A DNA stretch of 64,000 bases from contig CM045993.1 of the NCBI GenBank assembly GCA_025175895.1, positions 62,810,621-62,874,620 on the forward strand, in the 5' to 3' direction. Source of the DNA: Wurfbainia villosa (lineage: Eukaryota > Streptophyta > Magnoliopsida > Zingiberales > Zingiberaceae). This document shows, in pieces, positions 33,435 through 45,137 of the stretch. The notes beneath the pieces were generated by a model. That model did no database searches. It was not told the origin of the DNA and was given only the letters and a program-made list of their open reading frames with translations. Every line of letters starts with the position of its first letter. Position 1 is the first letter of the stretch. The position numbers and the translations under genes are program-made.

Positions 33435-34513
33435 TGTTGGATCGAGAAGCGTCGCTAGAGGGGGGGTGAATAGCGATCGTAAATCTTTTCTTTTTCGTTC
33501 GTTCGATACGCAAAGTAAGCACAGCGGAAAATAAATGAACACATTTATTTTACTTGGTTCACAACCCAGCGGTTGCTACTCCAAGGCCCTATCGGTCTTA
33601 GACCGCGTACGGAGGGCAAAGCACTAAAACGTCTCCTCCTCGTTGGAGGTAGGAGACAACGATTACAAAAACCGAATATACGAGGATGAGGCAACAAGCC
33701 TACCTCACCTCGTTATGAAGATAAAAATACAGAATATAATATCAAAAATATTACTTGAATCTGCTGTCGACGAAGAAGATCAAAACTTGGCGTCGCGTCG
33801 GCGTTATGACGGTGTTGAAGCGTTGGCGTTGTAGGAGCACTTGATGAATAATTGATGTGATTTGGAGATGAATCCTCCCCTCCTTTTATAGACTTTAGCC
33901 TCTGAATTTGTCTCCTATTTCTTTGGAACGGATCATGAATTTTTCCAAATTTTTATCGCGAAGTGGCCGCGTCAAACGTTATCCATTTTGACCTAGCGCA
34001 AAAGCTGAATCGTCGCCATCAGTCGACTGATGCCTCTCATCGATCGATGATACGATCGATGCATCTCATCACTCAATCGATAACGATCGGCCCAATGTCC
34101 GGTGATCATGCCACACGCCACTTCCTGCGTAAGAGATTAGCTCGGAAAATGATAAATACGACGGTTTCTAACCGTCCGATGTCGACCGAGACCTTCCACA
34201 GGAAGTCTTAGTCGAATCGTCGCCTACGGTCGTCCCCGTAAAGAGGACACGACCTTACAATCTCTCACTCACACGAGCTTACCTCGATAGTAGCTCTCGC
34301 TTAGGCCTTCCACTCGATTCCTTTGGCTCCTCGAATTCACTCAAGTGTCGCCCGACCACCACGGCTTCCTCCGGGTGTCGCTAGCCTTCAGCTCCAGCTT
34401 TAGTACTTTTCTGCACACTTGATTTAGCTCGTGAGATAACAATATAAACTTAACTTTGTGTCTTTGCCATAATCAAAACACAGGTTCGATTATCTAGTGC
34501 CCCTGCACCAACA
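33435..34513 (-). repeat. 3' LTR of the 5.2 kb gag-only element
   Basis: 1079 bp. Begins TGTTGGATCGAGAAGCGTCG and has the CTAGAGGGGGGGTGAATAG box (about 33454). The region at 34010-34110 keeps CAGTCGACTG where the partner LTR has CGATCG, and the two diverge there. Confidence 0.92.
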
Positions 34514-35610
34514 ATCTCCCCCTTTTTGATCTATGGCAAACCAACAAAAAGTTAATTGAAATTAAAGCATAAAAAAAATATAGTAGATGATGAATGCCAT
34601 TCCCAAAACTCTCCCTTAACCAAAACTCCCCTTAACCCTAGGTGAGTTTTGAAAGAGATACTTTAGTTTTCAAAAACAAATTTTGTGTTTCAAAATGAAA
34701 TTTTGTGTTACTCCCCTTAACTTTCACTCTTCTCCCCTTTTCCATAAATCAAAAAGAGTGTTGGGGTTTTTGTATAAAATAGGGGTTTAAAACAATGTCG
34801 TTTATGAATGCATCTAGATAAATCAAATATGAGTCCAAGCATCGTCTCAATAGTTAGATAGATTGGTTCGAGGTGTGTCCCTCTGCACCAATAATCTAAA
34901 GATTTATAATATAACCCTTAAGATTAGTTTGCTCTCCCCCTTAGTCAAATATATGAAGTATAAGAGATGTAGGGGGCGCTAAACTTTAGCCTCAGAGTTG
35001 TTAAGTACAATAGTTGAGAAAATAAGTAGTATTTTGAAGGGATTGTTTCAAGTATATTTCAATTATCCTTAACATCTCACCCATTCTATGTGTCTCATAA
35101 TTTGTTCACCTTATATGTTTTGTGAGATGATTTTAAATTGATTAAAGATAGTCAACCTTGGGTTAGATTCAGATTTAACCTTTAGATCGTTAAGTAAGTT
35201 TTCGAGAAACTGGCTTCCAGGTCGTGGCGAGGCACAGGGGCCTTCTTTGATCGGAACAACGACCACTTCCTTAGACAAAGCCAAATTCAAGAAAATATCA
35301 CTTAAGTCACTTAGGGTTACTTCCTGGTCTAACTAGTTTAGGATACGGCGAGGTAGCTTTAGCTAGTTCCACTCGGTCAAGTGCACCAAGCTAGATACGC
35401 CTTATCTAGCTCGAATACACGAGACTTTGTCTCCCTAACGTACTATCATCTCGCCGCGTCCTGATACTATATTATCAAGAGTTGACTAACTAGTTATTTA
35501 TGAAAAGAGGCTCCCCGAGGCTCAATCTTTTCGAAGGATTTTAGTTGGTTATGTACGTATTCTAAGTAAGTTCACAAGTTAACAGAAATTCTAAGCATGC
35601 AATGGTTTTG
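34514..35610 (-). other. 3' noncoding region of the 5.2 kb gag-only element
   Basis: No gene. The tract CTCCCCCTTTTTGATCTATGG (beside the LTR) is paired by CCATAAATCAAAAAG near 34741-34756. The stem CATCTCAC (35073-35080) / GTGAGATG (35122-35129) has a 41-base loop. The rest is AT-rich. Confidence 0.72.
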
Positions 35611-37105
35611 CTAAGTAAGCGGGTATACTATTTTAGTGTTAGCTCCCCCTAGACCATTGAACCAATAAGGTCTATTCAAATAATGAACTTGATCCTGAGG
35701 AATCCAATACTTATTAGTCCTAATATGTGAATTTAATAAAACCTTTGGGACCCATGCTTGGACTCTTTGATGACTACGATTTACGATAGACATATAAGAC
35801 CTATTCGTAGTCTTTGACTTAAATCCGAGTCCGGCTTTGTTGTACATGGCTCTTTGGGTTCCAAGTAGTCGGTTAAGGTTCTTAGATCCCAACGTGAACT
35901 TTTCCAACCTAGCCTCGACCTCTTGAACTTGGTCTTTCAAGAGAGAATTCTCCTTCTCAAGTTTTTCAATTTGGGTTGAGTTTCTCTCTTGAACTTGACT
36001 AGTTGAAGAGATTAGAGTAGCCTCTTGCTTGAGGGTTTCAACCTCCTCAAGTAACGACTCAACCCTAGACTCAGACTTAGTTAATTTCCTATTAAGCAGT
36101 TTAATTGTACTGTAAAGTGTACTAATTAAAGAGAAATCAACCTTAACTTTCCCTTTTGGTCCGGCTTTGAGTTTCTCTCGAAATAATCTTGGGTGAGTCG
36201 GAGTTGTAGTTGGACTCGGCCGGATTCGACTCGGACTCCTCCGTTCTTGCCATGTAAGCTATGTCTTCTCTGTTGTCCCAAGTTGCATGGAAGGCTTTCC
36301 TTGCTCCCTTTTTCTTTGGTTCTCATTCTTCAATTTCCTTCTTTCTTGTCGAACTATTCTCCGCACAATATTGACTATTATGGCCTCCTCTTGGATTCGG
36401 ATTCGTCTTGAGTTCGAGTTCATCTACTTGCCTAGTAGGTGGCTTGCTCCTTTGTCCTGCAAGTAGAGCAATACCTCTCTCGGCCCGGATCACGTTAGTT
36501 TGCTTATGAAGTTCAAACTCGGAAAATAATTCATCTAACCTAAGCTTCGATAGGTCCTTAGAGACCTTGTAGGCATCGACCATGGATGCCCACAAGGTAG
36601 TCCTAGGAAATGAATTAAGAACGTGCCTTAGTAGGTCACGGTTTTCGACCTTGTGTCCGATGGTGTGTAGGCCATTGACAATGTCTCGACGCGGCGTGTA
36701 GTTGCGTTGCCGCCTCGTGTTCTGCATCTTGAGGTTATACAACTTATTGAAAAGAAGGTCACGTTTACATACCTTAGCATCGGACGTTAGCTCAATTAAT
36801 TTATTCCATAGGTCCTTGGCGCTAATGAATGGTCCGATGCGGTTGAGTTCCTCCTTGGACAAGCCGCATTGCAATATTTGGGTTGCTCTTGCATCGGCTT
36901 CGATTTGCCTCTTGGTTGCATTTGTCCACTTGTTGAAATCCAATGGCTCTCCTTGATCATTGGTGGGTAAAGCAAAGCGATTTGGATTATTATCCAAGTC
37001 TCGACTTGGGTTTCAAGAAACACTCCATCCGACCTTTCCAATAACGGAAATCATCTCCGTTAAAGAACGGAGGTCGGGTGGTGCTATATCCTCAATGTGA
37101 GCCAT
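35611..37105 (-). pseudogene. gag: gag of the 5.2 kb gag-only element, frameshifted
   Basis: The start ATG is at 37103-37105 (MAHIEDIAPP). The frame breaks near 37060, so that the expected YWKGRMECF gag motif is read in another frame. The central gag region is open at 36323-36997 (GPFISAKDLWNKLIELTS, FPRTTLWASMVDAYKVSKDLS), then broken; a C-terminal part (35611-35940) carries AWVPKVLLNSHIRTNKYWIP, the same terminal motif as the other gags. No protease or RT follows. It is Copia-type Gag by the UBN2-like blocks. Confidence 0.82.
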
Positions 37106-37585
37106 TAAGTATCTTGCAAAACACAAATAAAAACCAAAGAGAATTCCAAGAATTGGTCTTGGATTAGTAATGCGAAATAATAGGAAAAAACAGAAATAAA
37201 TAAGGAGGATAAGAAACTAACAAAAATTTGAAACTTACGACCTTCGATGTCCCGAAAGTACTAAACGTTGGATTTTGGGGCTGGAAATAGCTTGTTACGG
37301 GGTAAACCCCGTAAGAAGTGTAGATCTTTCAAAGAGCTTCGATTTGGTGGGTAGATCGTTTAGTCCACTTGTAGCAAAAGTTATGCTCGTTTGATCGTGA
37401 GGTACTCGAAGGAGATTAGTACTTGCAAAACACAACAAAAAACTATGTACCAAGACTTGGTCTTGGATTAGTAGTCAGAAACAAAAACCTAAGAAATATA
37501 TCGAATCGAAAAATACGAAAATAAAACCAAAGCGTGCTAGATTGGTGGTTTCACCAAATCTTAGCGCCCCCGCTCTGATACCAAT

Positions 37586-38672
37586 TGTTGGATCGAGAAG
37601 CGTCGCTAGAGGGGGGGGTGAATAGCGATCGTAAATCTTTTCTTTTTCGCTCGTTCGATACGCAAAGTAAGCACAGCGGAAAATAAATGAACACGTTTAT
37701 TTTACTTGGTTCACAACCCAGCGGTTGCTACTCCAAGGCCCTATCGGTCCTAGACGCGTCACGGAGGGCAAAGCACTAAAACGTCTCCTCCTCGTTGGAG
37801 GTAGGAGACAACGATTACAAAAACCGAATATACGAGGATGAGGCAACAAGCCTACCTCACCTCGTTATGAAGATAAAAATACAGAATATAATATCAAAAA
37901 TATTACTTGAATCTGCTGCCGACGAAGAAGATCAAAACTTGGCGTCGCATCGGCGTTATGACGGTGTTGAAGCGTTGGCGTTGTAGGAGCACTTGATGAA
38001 TAATTGATGTGATTTGGAGATGAATCCTCCCCTCCTTTTATAGACTTTAGCCTCTGAATTTGTCTCCTATTTCTTTGGAACGGATCATGAATTTTTCCAA
38101 ATTTTTATCGTGAAGTGGCCGCGTCAAACGTTATCCGTTTTGACCTAGCGCAAAAGCTGAATCGTCGCCATCGATCGATGCCTCTCATCGATCGATCGAT
38201 GGCGATGATCGATGCATCTCATCGACCAACTCGATAATACATTGCCCAATGTCCAGAATGATCACACCGGCTGGCCACTTCCTGCGAAGAGATTAGCTCG
38301 GAAAATGATAAATACGACGGTTTCTAACCGTCCGATCTCGACCTAGACCTTCCATAGGAAGTCTTAGTCGAATCGTCGCCTACGGTCATCCCCGTAAAGA
38401 GGACACGACCTTACAATCTCTCACTCACACGAGCTTACCTCGATAGTAGCTCTCGCTTCCGGCCTTCCACTCGATTCCTTCGGCTCCCTCCGAATTCACT
38501 CAAGTGTCGCCCGACCACCACGACTTCCTCCGGGTGTCGCTAGCCTTCAGCTCCAGCTTTAGTACTTTTCTGCACACTTGATTTAGCTCGTGAGATAACA
38601 ATATAAACTTAACTTTGTGTCTTTGCCATAATCAAAACACAGGTTCGATTATCTAGTGCCCCTGCACCAACA
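37586..38672 (-). repeat. 5' LTR of the 5.2 kb gag-only element
   Basis: 1087 bp. Same ends as 33435-34513. The primer site TGGTATCAGAGC on the minus strand lies directly left of it (about 37573-37583). Confidence 0.92.
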
Positions 38673-39618
38673 GAGGCAAGGTGGACGCGGCTGCTAAGGC
38701 TCAAGGGAAGAAAAGATTTAACTAACAACCTAATGAAAACATGATTAAAAGAAAGCAATTAAAGTAAAGCATGAAATTAAATCTAATCTAACTAACTATG
38801 ACCTAATTACTCTAAGAGGCATTTAATCAAACACTACATGTGCATGGAACAAATTAAACTAAACGTGTGCAATTCAAACATGAAAGGGAATTTGGCTACT
38901 AGCATTCAACAAACTAAGCTAAACAATCAACACATCAACATGGAAGAAGAAATTGCTGTCCGAATGACAAAATGCTGGAAATAGGGCTGTTGGAAATCTA
39001 TGTGAAGAAGCTGGAAATGGAACTGCCGGATCGATGAAGGAGGAGCTGTAATGGGGTGCTAATGGTGAAAGAACGAGCTGCCGGCGGCGTCTGTGGTGGA
39101 ACGAGGGTGGCTGCTGATGGTGAAGGAACTGAACTGCGGAGGATACGATGTTGGAGCCGATCGGAGGAGAATCCTCACTCCAATTTATCGGATGCTCGCG
39201 CGCGCATGAAGAAGATGGAGTGTTGTGGCTGCCGGAGCTGGAGGTGGTGGATGGACACCGGTCACCGGAGAATGGAGGATATCCCCTTCCACCTCTCCGG
39301 CGACCGGTGGGGAAGGAGCTGAGCGCGGCGGCAGAAGCAGCGTCGGGCGGAAATCGCGGATTAAGAACTGTGTCGGCTGTGTCCAAAGCCCGTGTCGTTT
39401 TGTCACTGCCCGTGTCAACACGCCTGTGCTTGGTTGTATCCTACAAGAAGACATCGAAAATGTTAAAAATCAATCCAAATTATGTAGGAATGATCATTAT
39501 AGTCCAAAACAAGTCCTGCTCATAAAATGTGCTAATTCTCCACAATTAAACAATAAAAGGATAGAATCATCAATTAATAAAGCCAATATAAACTACCAAA
39601 ATGAGTGTTATCAATGGC

Positions 39619-40897
39619 TCACCCCTGCCTTCTATCTCCCCTGAATATCATTCTTCCTCCGAACCCATGGCGGTTGATATCCCCTTACTGCAAACTTCCC
39701 CCTCCACTCATCGCCTGGAGAGCCCTTCTCCTCCCATAAATATCATCCCCCTTCTCCCCATCACTAGTGAACTTCCCACCTCAATATCATCTGTCCCATC
39801 TTCTTCCTTTTCTCCCAGGAGTCTTTGGATCCTGAACTTAGAGGAAGTGGTTCCTTGCATGGAAAGCCTACGTCATGCTCTGGATTTGGTATGTTTTCTC
39901 AATTAGCTTCCTTAGCTTTGTCTTACTAACCGATTTCTTTTTCACAACCGGCATGCAGGCCTTGACCAACCATCAAGAGTTGGATCGCTCCCTCCATCAA
40001 TATCGGGCTCAAGCTCAAGAATGGGAGCGGCAACAACGGGAAGATTTGGCGAATACTCAAAATCAAGAACGGCTCCTGTTGCAACAATTGCACCTGTGCC
40101 AGGAGCAATTAGCCGAAGCTCGCCAACAAATTCAGAAGGATGCTGATACTATTGCAGTGTTAAAGGAACAACAGCGATCAGGTGTGGAGCCACCCGTCCC
40201 CCAGCGGGAAGTCCAACCGGCTCCTCTTGATAAGGAGTCTTCCTCGGCTCAAGAGTTAATATGTCTCCAAGGGCAGGTAGCAGAGCTCCTCAAGGGGAAG
40301 CAACAGGATTCCGACACCATCGCTCGCCTTCAGGTTCAATACCGGCAAGCACAGGATAAGATAGGAGACCTCCGCACCCGCTTGTGCAAGGAGGTACAAG
40401 AAAACTCATCCCTCATAAATTCCAGGGCGCATGCTCACGCCCGTCTACGCAGGCAAGAGACTTCCCTCCAGAGGCTGGGCACTGAACTCGCCCGGACCAG
40501 ATCTTATTCTGAAGCAGTGGAGGGGATTTCAGCTTCTATGCGTCAAAATATGATGGAGATGACACACCTTGTGCAGCAGGACCAAAATTCCCAAGCCGAC
40601 GATGTTTCCATACTAGCTGATGCCATTATGGAGGTGTCACGCCGCTATGTTGATGTACGCCGAGAACTTCAAGAACAACAAGAAAAATGCCAAAGGCTTC
40701 ATCGAGAGCGAAGCCCTGACCGTCCGAACCGCCAGGAGCGACTCATCATTTTACTGCGCGCCACTTATCAGGACGGATTTAATGAAGCGGTTCGGCAGTA
40801 TGCCGACCAAGGATTACCTCCTCCAACTTATCCTTCATTTTCTTTAAATTGGGAGGCTGACTTTCGACGTTATCCTCCCGACCGATTTAAGCTGTAA
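39619..40897 (+). CDS. Tat antisense gene 4, continuation: end of exon 1 and coiled-coil exon 2
   Basis: Exon 1 resumes at 39619 (SPLPSISPEY...) and ends at 39888 before a 70 bp intron (GTATGT at 39889 to GCATGCAG at 39958); exon 2 runs 39959-40897 and the frame is kept. Exon 2 encodes a long coiled coil rich in Gln, Glu and Arg (ALTNHQELDRSLHQYRAQ, VAELLKGKQQDSDTIARLQ), with a C-terminus PPPTYPSF and NWEADFRRYPPDRFKL. It is disrupted only by the Athila-like insertion. It ends about 200 bp before the convergent end of the Tat integrase gene. The coiled-coil composition resembles antisense gene 1 exon 3, which also has a C-terminal PPPG/LFEL type end. Function unknown. Confidence 0.62.
39889..39958 (+). 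other. Predicted intron of Tat antisense gene 4
   Basis: GTATGT donor, TTTCTTTTTCAC pyrimidine tract and GCATGCAG acceptor, 70 bp. Removal joins ALDL to ALTNHQ in frame. Confidence 0.7.
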
Positions 40898-41095
40898 TTC
40901 GATATCTTATTTTGAAACGGGAATTTTCTTTCCATTTTCTTTCTCTTCTTCAAGATTTATTAACAGTATCGTATTGCTCTTGTAAATAACTTATTAATGA
41001 AATTTAGAGAGTACTTGGCATCTAATTAACGCGATCAAGTTAAGGAGTACACCCCTTCGAAGTCTAATAATTTCTCTTCTTCTATTCTCTACTCC

Positions 41096-42791
41096 TCATA
41101 CAGTGTGAAAAAGTTTTAAATGAATGGCATTCCAAGGTCGTGGAAGCTCTTTTCCTTGGTCATCTTTCAGATAATATGCTGACCCTGCTATGTAGTGCGT
41201 TATTTCATAGGGTCCTTCCCAGTTTGGAGCTAGCTTTCCGGGGTCTCCAGCGGGATTAACTTTACGCAAAACCCAATCCCCTTCTTGAAATCTTCGAGGC
41301 ATCACTTTCTTATTAAAGGCTCATTGCACTCTTTGCTTGTAGAATTCCGCTCACCTCCGTGCCATTTCCCGCTTTTCCTCCACCAAGTCCAATTCAGTGC
41401 TTCGGATAAGTTGGTTCTGCTTTGGTTCGTACGCCTTTACCCGAGCGCTATTTAACAGAAATTCGACCGGAATAATAGCTTCCGTCCCGTACACCAAACT
41501 GAAGGGAGTTTCTCCTGTTGCTATCTTGGGTGTAGTTCGATAGGCCCACAGGACACCTGGTAACTCTTCTACCCAGTTTCCCCTCTAAGCCCCCAATTTG
41601 GTCTTTAATCCTTGAATGAGGATCCTGTTAGTCACCTCCACTTGCCCCTTCGCTTGAGGGTGAGCTACCAAAGTGAAAGCCTGTTGAATGTTGAGACTTT
41701 GGCACCATTCTTGGATCTTTATTTCTTGGAACTGTCATCCATTGTCACTGACTATTTTTCGAGGAATACCGTATCGACAAACAATGTTTCTCCATAAGAA
41801 CTGTATTACGACATTCTCGCATGCTACGGCTTCCACCCATTTGGAAAAATAATCCACAGCCACCAATAAAAACTTCTTCTATAAAGGCGTCGCTGGCATC
41901 AGACCTACTATATCCATTCTCCATTGATCGAAAGGACAGGAAGAGACCACAACTTTCATTAACTCAGTCGGTAGTTCGGAACGGTTGCTATGCTTCTGAC
42001 AAGCGGGGCAAGCTTGCACTATACGAGCAGCATCTTGCTGGAGAGTAGGCCAAAAATATTCTGCTAATAGGGCCTTTCTTGCTAAAGCTCTCCCTCCTAA
42101 ATGATTGTTGTAGCAACCTTCATGAATCTCCCAGAGTACCCATTCCGCATCCTCATTTCCCAAGCATTTCAATAAGGGTCGTCCGAAAGAAGTCTTGTAT
42201 AAGTCTCCATTTAAGAGGGTGAACCGTTTGGCTCGGTTTATTAAAGCGGAGGCCGCTATTTTTTCTTCAGGGACCTTCCCGTGCCGTAAATAAGCTATGA
42301 TGTCAGTCCTCCAATCAAGAATTAGGCTTGATTCGGGTGCGTCTTCCTCCGCGCCGCATATTGCTAAGGAAGTATGGATTTTCGTATGGATCGTTTCCGA
42401 GGACTTCATTCCCTCCATAACACTAGCCATCCGAGCCAATTCATCTGCCTTCCCATTATTCTCCCGCGGGATTTGCTTTAAGAGGACCTGACGGAATTGA
42501 GCCTTTTCTTTTTCAAAAGCCTTCAAGTACTTATGCAGTCTTTCCTCTCGAACCGCAAAAGAACCTTGAAGTTGTGATATTACCAACTGGGAATCCAAAT
42601 GGATTATAACGGAAGAAGCTCCCACTGCTTTAGCAACCTGCAATCCCGCTAGAATGGCTTCATATTCTGCCTCATTATTAGATGCCCGATATCCCAGGCG
42701 AACGGCTAGTCGAGTTTCTTCACCATCAGGGGAAATTAATAGAACACCGACGCCGCTGCCCGTAGATCCTGAAGAACCATCTACGAATATA
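41096..42791 (-). pseudogene. int: Tat second RNase H (aRH) and integrase
   Basis: One continuous frame with 44272. The second RNase H reads VDGSSGSTGSGVGVLL, NNEAEYEAILAGLQVAKAVGASS, HLDSQLVISQLQG, PRENNGKADELARMAS, as known for the aRH of Tat elements. Integrase begins with a zinc-binding region ending CPACQKHSN, then the core (WRMDIVGLMPATPL, SDNG, HPQAKGQVEVTNRI) and an SH3-like end (FQEGDWVLRKVNP, 41096-41305). At least five stops interrupt it, at positions consistent with CAG to TAG or CGA to TGA changes; the rest of the frame is open. Confidence 0.85.
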
Positions 42792-42793
42792 TT

Positions 42794-44272
42794 TCATGCC
42801 TCTGATCCCTCCTCTTTTGCTGTCGAACCATCTTCCGAGTCGCAGGGTACCTCTGCCAGAAAATCAGCAAGCGCTTGGGCCTTGATAACCGTTCGAGGTT
42901 GGTAGTGAATATCATACTCGCTTAGTTCTACCACCCATTTGGCCAATCTTCCAGAAAAATTGGGCTTAGTGACGACCTTGCCCAATTCGCTGTGTGTTAG
43001 AACGGTGATGGGATGAGCCAAAAAATACGGCCTTAATTTGCGGGTGGTTAGCACTAGGATATATGTCAACTTCTCCAGCTCCGTGTAATGGAATTCCGCC
43101 CCCTTCAGAATATGGCGGGTATAATAAATAGGCTGCTAGTGAGAACCTTCTTGCTTCAATAATACCGAACTAATGGCTCCCTCTGAGACGGCCAGATACA
43201 TCCATAATGGTTTTCCAGCTATTGGTTTGGCTAGCAGTGGGAGTCCAGCCAAATATTTCTTCAACTCCTGGAAAGCCTATTCACATTGATCATCCCACTG
43301 AAATTTAGTAGCCTTGCGCAGGATCTTGAAGAAAGGTAGCCCTTTGTTCGCCGATCTGGCTATGAATCGTGATAAAGAAATGATCCTGCCCACCAGCTTC
43401 TGGGTTTCCCGCAGATTAGCGGGTGACTTCATGTTACATAGTGCTTGCACCTTCTCAGGGTTGGCTTGCAACCCTTTCTCAGTCACGATGTACCCCAAGA
43501 ACTTGTCGCTCTTTACCCCGAACAGGTATTTGTTAGGGTTTAGCTTCATATTAAACCGCCTCAATGTAGCGAAGGTTTCATTTAAGTCCTTGACTAAATC
43601 CCGAGTGGCCTTCGATTTGACTAATATGTCATCCACATAGACTTCCACATTTTTCCCTTTCTGTTCTGCAAAGATTTTATCCATAAGGCGCTGATAGGTG
43701 GCCCCTGCGTTCTTTAATCCGAACGGCATTACCACATAAGCGTATAACCCTCCTGCAGTCACAAAGCTAACCCTCTTTTGATCTTCTTCGGCCAAAGGTA
43801 TTTGATGATATCCTTGATATGCATCCATTTGGGACACCACTTCATATCCCACAGTAGAATCCACCAATTGATCAATACGAGGCAAGGGGTAGCAGTCTTT
43901 AGGGCACGCTTTATTTAAATCACGAAAATCGATACACATCCTCCATTGCCCCGAAGGCTTGGGGACCAAGACTATATTGGAAACCCATTCGGGAAACTGG
44001 ATATCCTTTACATGACCCACTTTTAGCAGTTTGCCCACTTCTTCGGCTATGACCTTGTCCTTTTCTAGTCCAAAATGTCGCCTCTTCTGTTGGACGGGTC
44101 GGACTCCTTTAGTGATATTGATATGGTGTTCAGCCACTCGAGGGTTGATCCCCGTGAGATCATGCACATCTTTTGCAAAGATGTCTTCATTCTCCTTCAG
44201 GCAAGCCACCATCTCTTCTTTGGTTTCCAGCTGTTGTGCTATCCGTGTGGCCTTTCCTGGAGCGATTTCCAC
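42794..44272 (-). pseudogene. rt: Tat reverse transcriptase and RNase H
   Basis: RT motifs are all present: WRMCIDFRDLNKACPKDCYPLP, SQMDAYQGYHQIPL (first Asp), VVMPFGLKNAGATYQRLMDK, VYVDDILVKSK (YVDD), LGYIVTEKGLQANPEK. The RT open frame reaches 43277. After a stop (CAG to TAG type at 43277-43279) the same frame continues as the RNase H domain (YYTRHILKGAEFHYTELEKL, YDIHYQPRTVIKAQALADFLAE), with another stop near 43137. A further stop (TGG to TGA type) precedes the second RNase H. Confidence 0.88.
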
Positions 44273-44286
44273 CAGTTCTCCTTCCT

Positions 44287-45137
44287 CTATTTTGCCAGCC
44301 TTGGGGGGGGGGATTCCTCCAGGACGCAGACATCACTGATGATGACAGCTTTGCCTTTGAGGTCATTGGTTCGGGCTTTCTTCTGATCGTCCCGAACCAT
44401 TTGCACGTAGCAGCTCCTAGAGGCCTTTTGTTCTCCAAGGACTTCTCCCACCAATTGACCCACTGGAAATTTCAGCTTCTTGTGGTACGGGGAAGCCACG
44501 GCCTGAAAAAGGGCGAGGAAAGGATGCCCAAGAATAGCGTTATAAGTGGACGGAGCATCCACAATGAGGAAAGAGATTATACTGGTTTTTTAGCTGGGCT
44601 TTACGCCCAGAGTTAGAGGCAATGAAATCTGCCCCGTAGGGTGTACTACATGCCCTGCGAATCCAAAGAGGGGGTGGCCACATCTTCTAGCTGGGCATTC
44701 CCCAACTGCATTTGTCCAAAGGCTTCCTGAAAGAGGATGTTGACGGAGCTTCCCGAATCAACCAACACCCGGGCCACTTCATAATTGGCCAAGGATATAC
44801 GAATAACCAAGGCGTTCGTATGGGGCAGTAGGACACCCTATAAATCTTCTGGCCCGAATGAAACGGGCGGTGTAACTTGAATAGTCTGGTCGGTGACGAT
44901 GGCCAAACTCTCCATGAGACGGGCATATGACTTCCGCGCTCGGTTGGAGTCCCCATCGGTAGGTCCTCCAACTTTAACATGAATAACTCCTCGTGTGGGA
45001 GCATTATCTAGATTGGATGAAGGGCCCTCACCTGACGGGCCTCCTTGGGAGACAACCTCTTGGGACGGCGTTTGAGGGAAAGTGACTTGAGGTTGTTGAT
45101 TATAGGGCCCTGGACGAGTTACATTGGGTCGGGGGCC
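44287..45137 (-). pseudogene. pr: Tat protease region
   Basis: The same frame as gag continues after its stop into the protease (VLVDSGSS motif near 44740, also seen in the intact + strand copy at 63438), then shifts near 44671 by a one-base loss in a run of C, and shifts again at the G run 44305-44315 before RT. Nonsense codons near 44590 and 44840 correspond to Gln codons in the + strand copy. It would cut the polyprotein; the aspartic protease active-site Asp is present. Confidence 0.8.

Larger units (their letters stand above)
33435..38672 (-). mobile_element. Second gag-only LTR element (5.2 kb) inside the Athila 5' LTR
   Basis: LTRs 33435-34513 and 37586-38672 with TGTTGG...CCAACA ends, flanked by a perfect GAGGC duplication (33430-33434, 38673-38677). 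The primer site TGGTATCAGAGC (minus) is beside the right LTR and a purine tract (CTCCCCCTTTTT on +) beside the left. Only a broken gag lies inside. It is the same family as the LTR at 324-1437, more distantly. Confidence 0.92.
14118..39613 (-). mobile_element. Athila-like Ty3/gypsy element carrying two gag-only insertions
   Basis: LTRs at 14118-15640 and 32848-39613 (the latter split) have TGATGAACGG and TTATCA ends. The primer site TGGCGCCGTTGCCGGGGA (minus strand, 32826-32843) complements the 3' end of plant tRNA-Asp, as in Athila. Gag, protease with DLGA, RT, RNase H and integrase match the Athila type. Target duplication CTGGC (14113-14117) / ATGGC (39614-39618), one mismatch. Without the insertions at 19484-29181 and 33435-38672 it would be about 10.5 kb. 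No env-like ORF was found after integrase. Confidence 0.9.
32848..39613 (-). repeat. 5' LTR of the Athila-like element, split by a gag-only insertion
   Basis: Parts 32848-33434 and 38678-39613 (with the GAGGC copies) add up to 1523 bp, the same as the 3' LTR. In the first 587 bp I find eight differences from the 3' LTR and all are transitions (for example ACCG/ACCA, CTCGCGG/CTCACGG). Confidence 0.9.

Noticed and set aside
44687..45004. 105-codon minus-strand ORF in the Tat protease region
   Set aside because: It is in the wrong frame for the protease and shows no matching motif. The true frame is the one homologous to 63438-64000.
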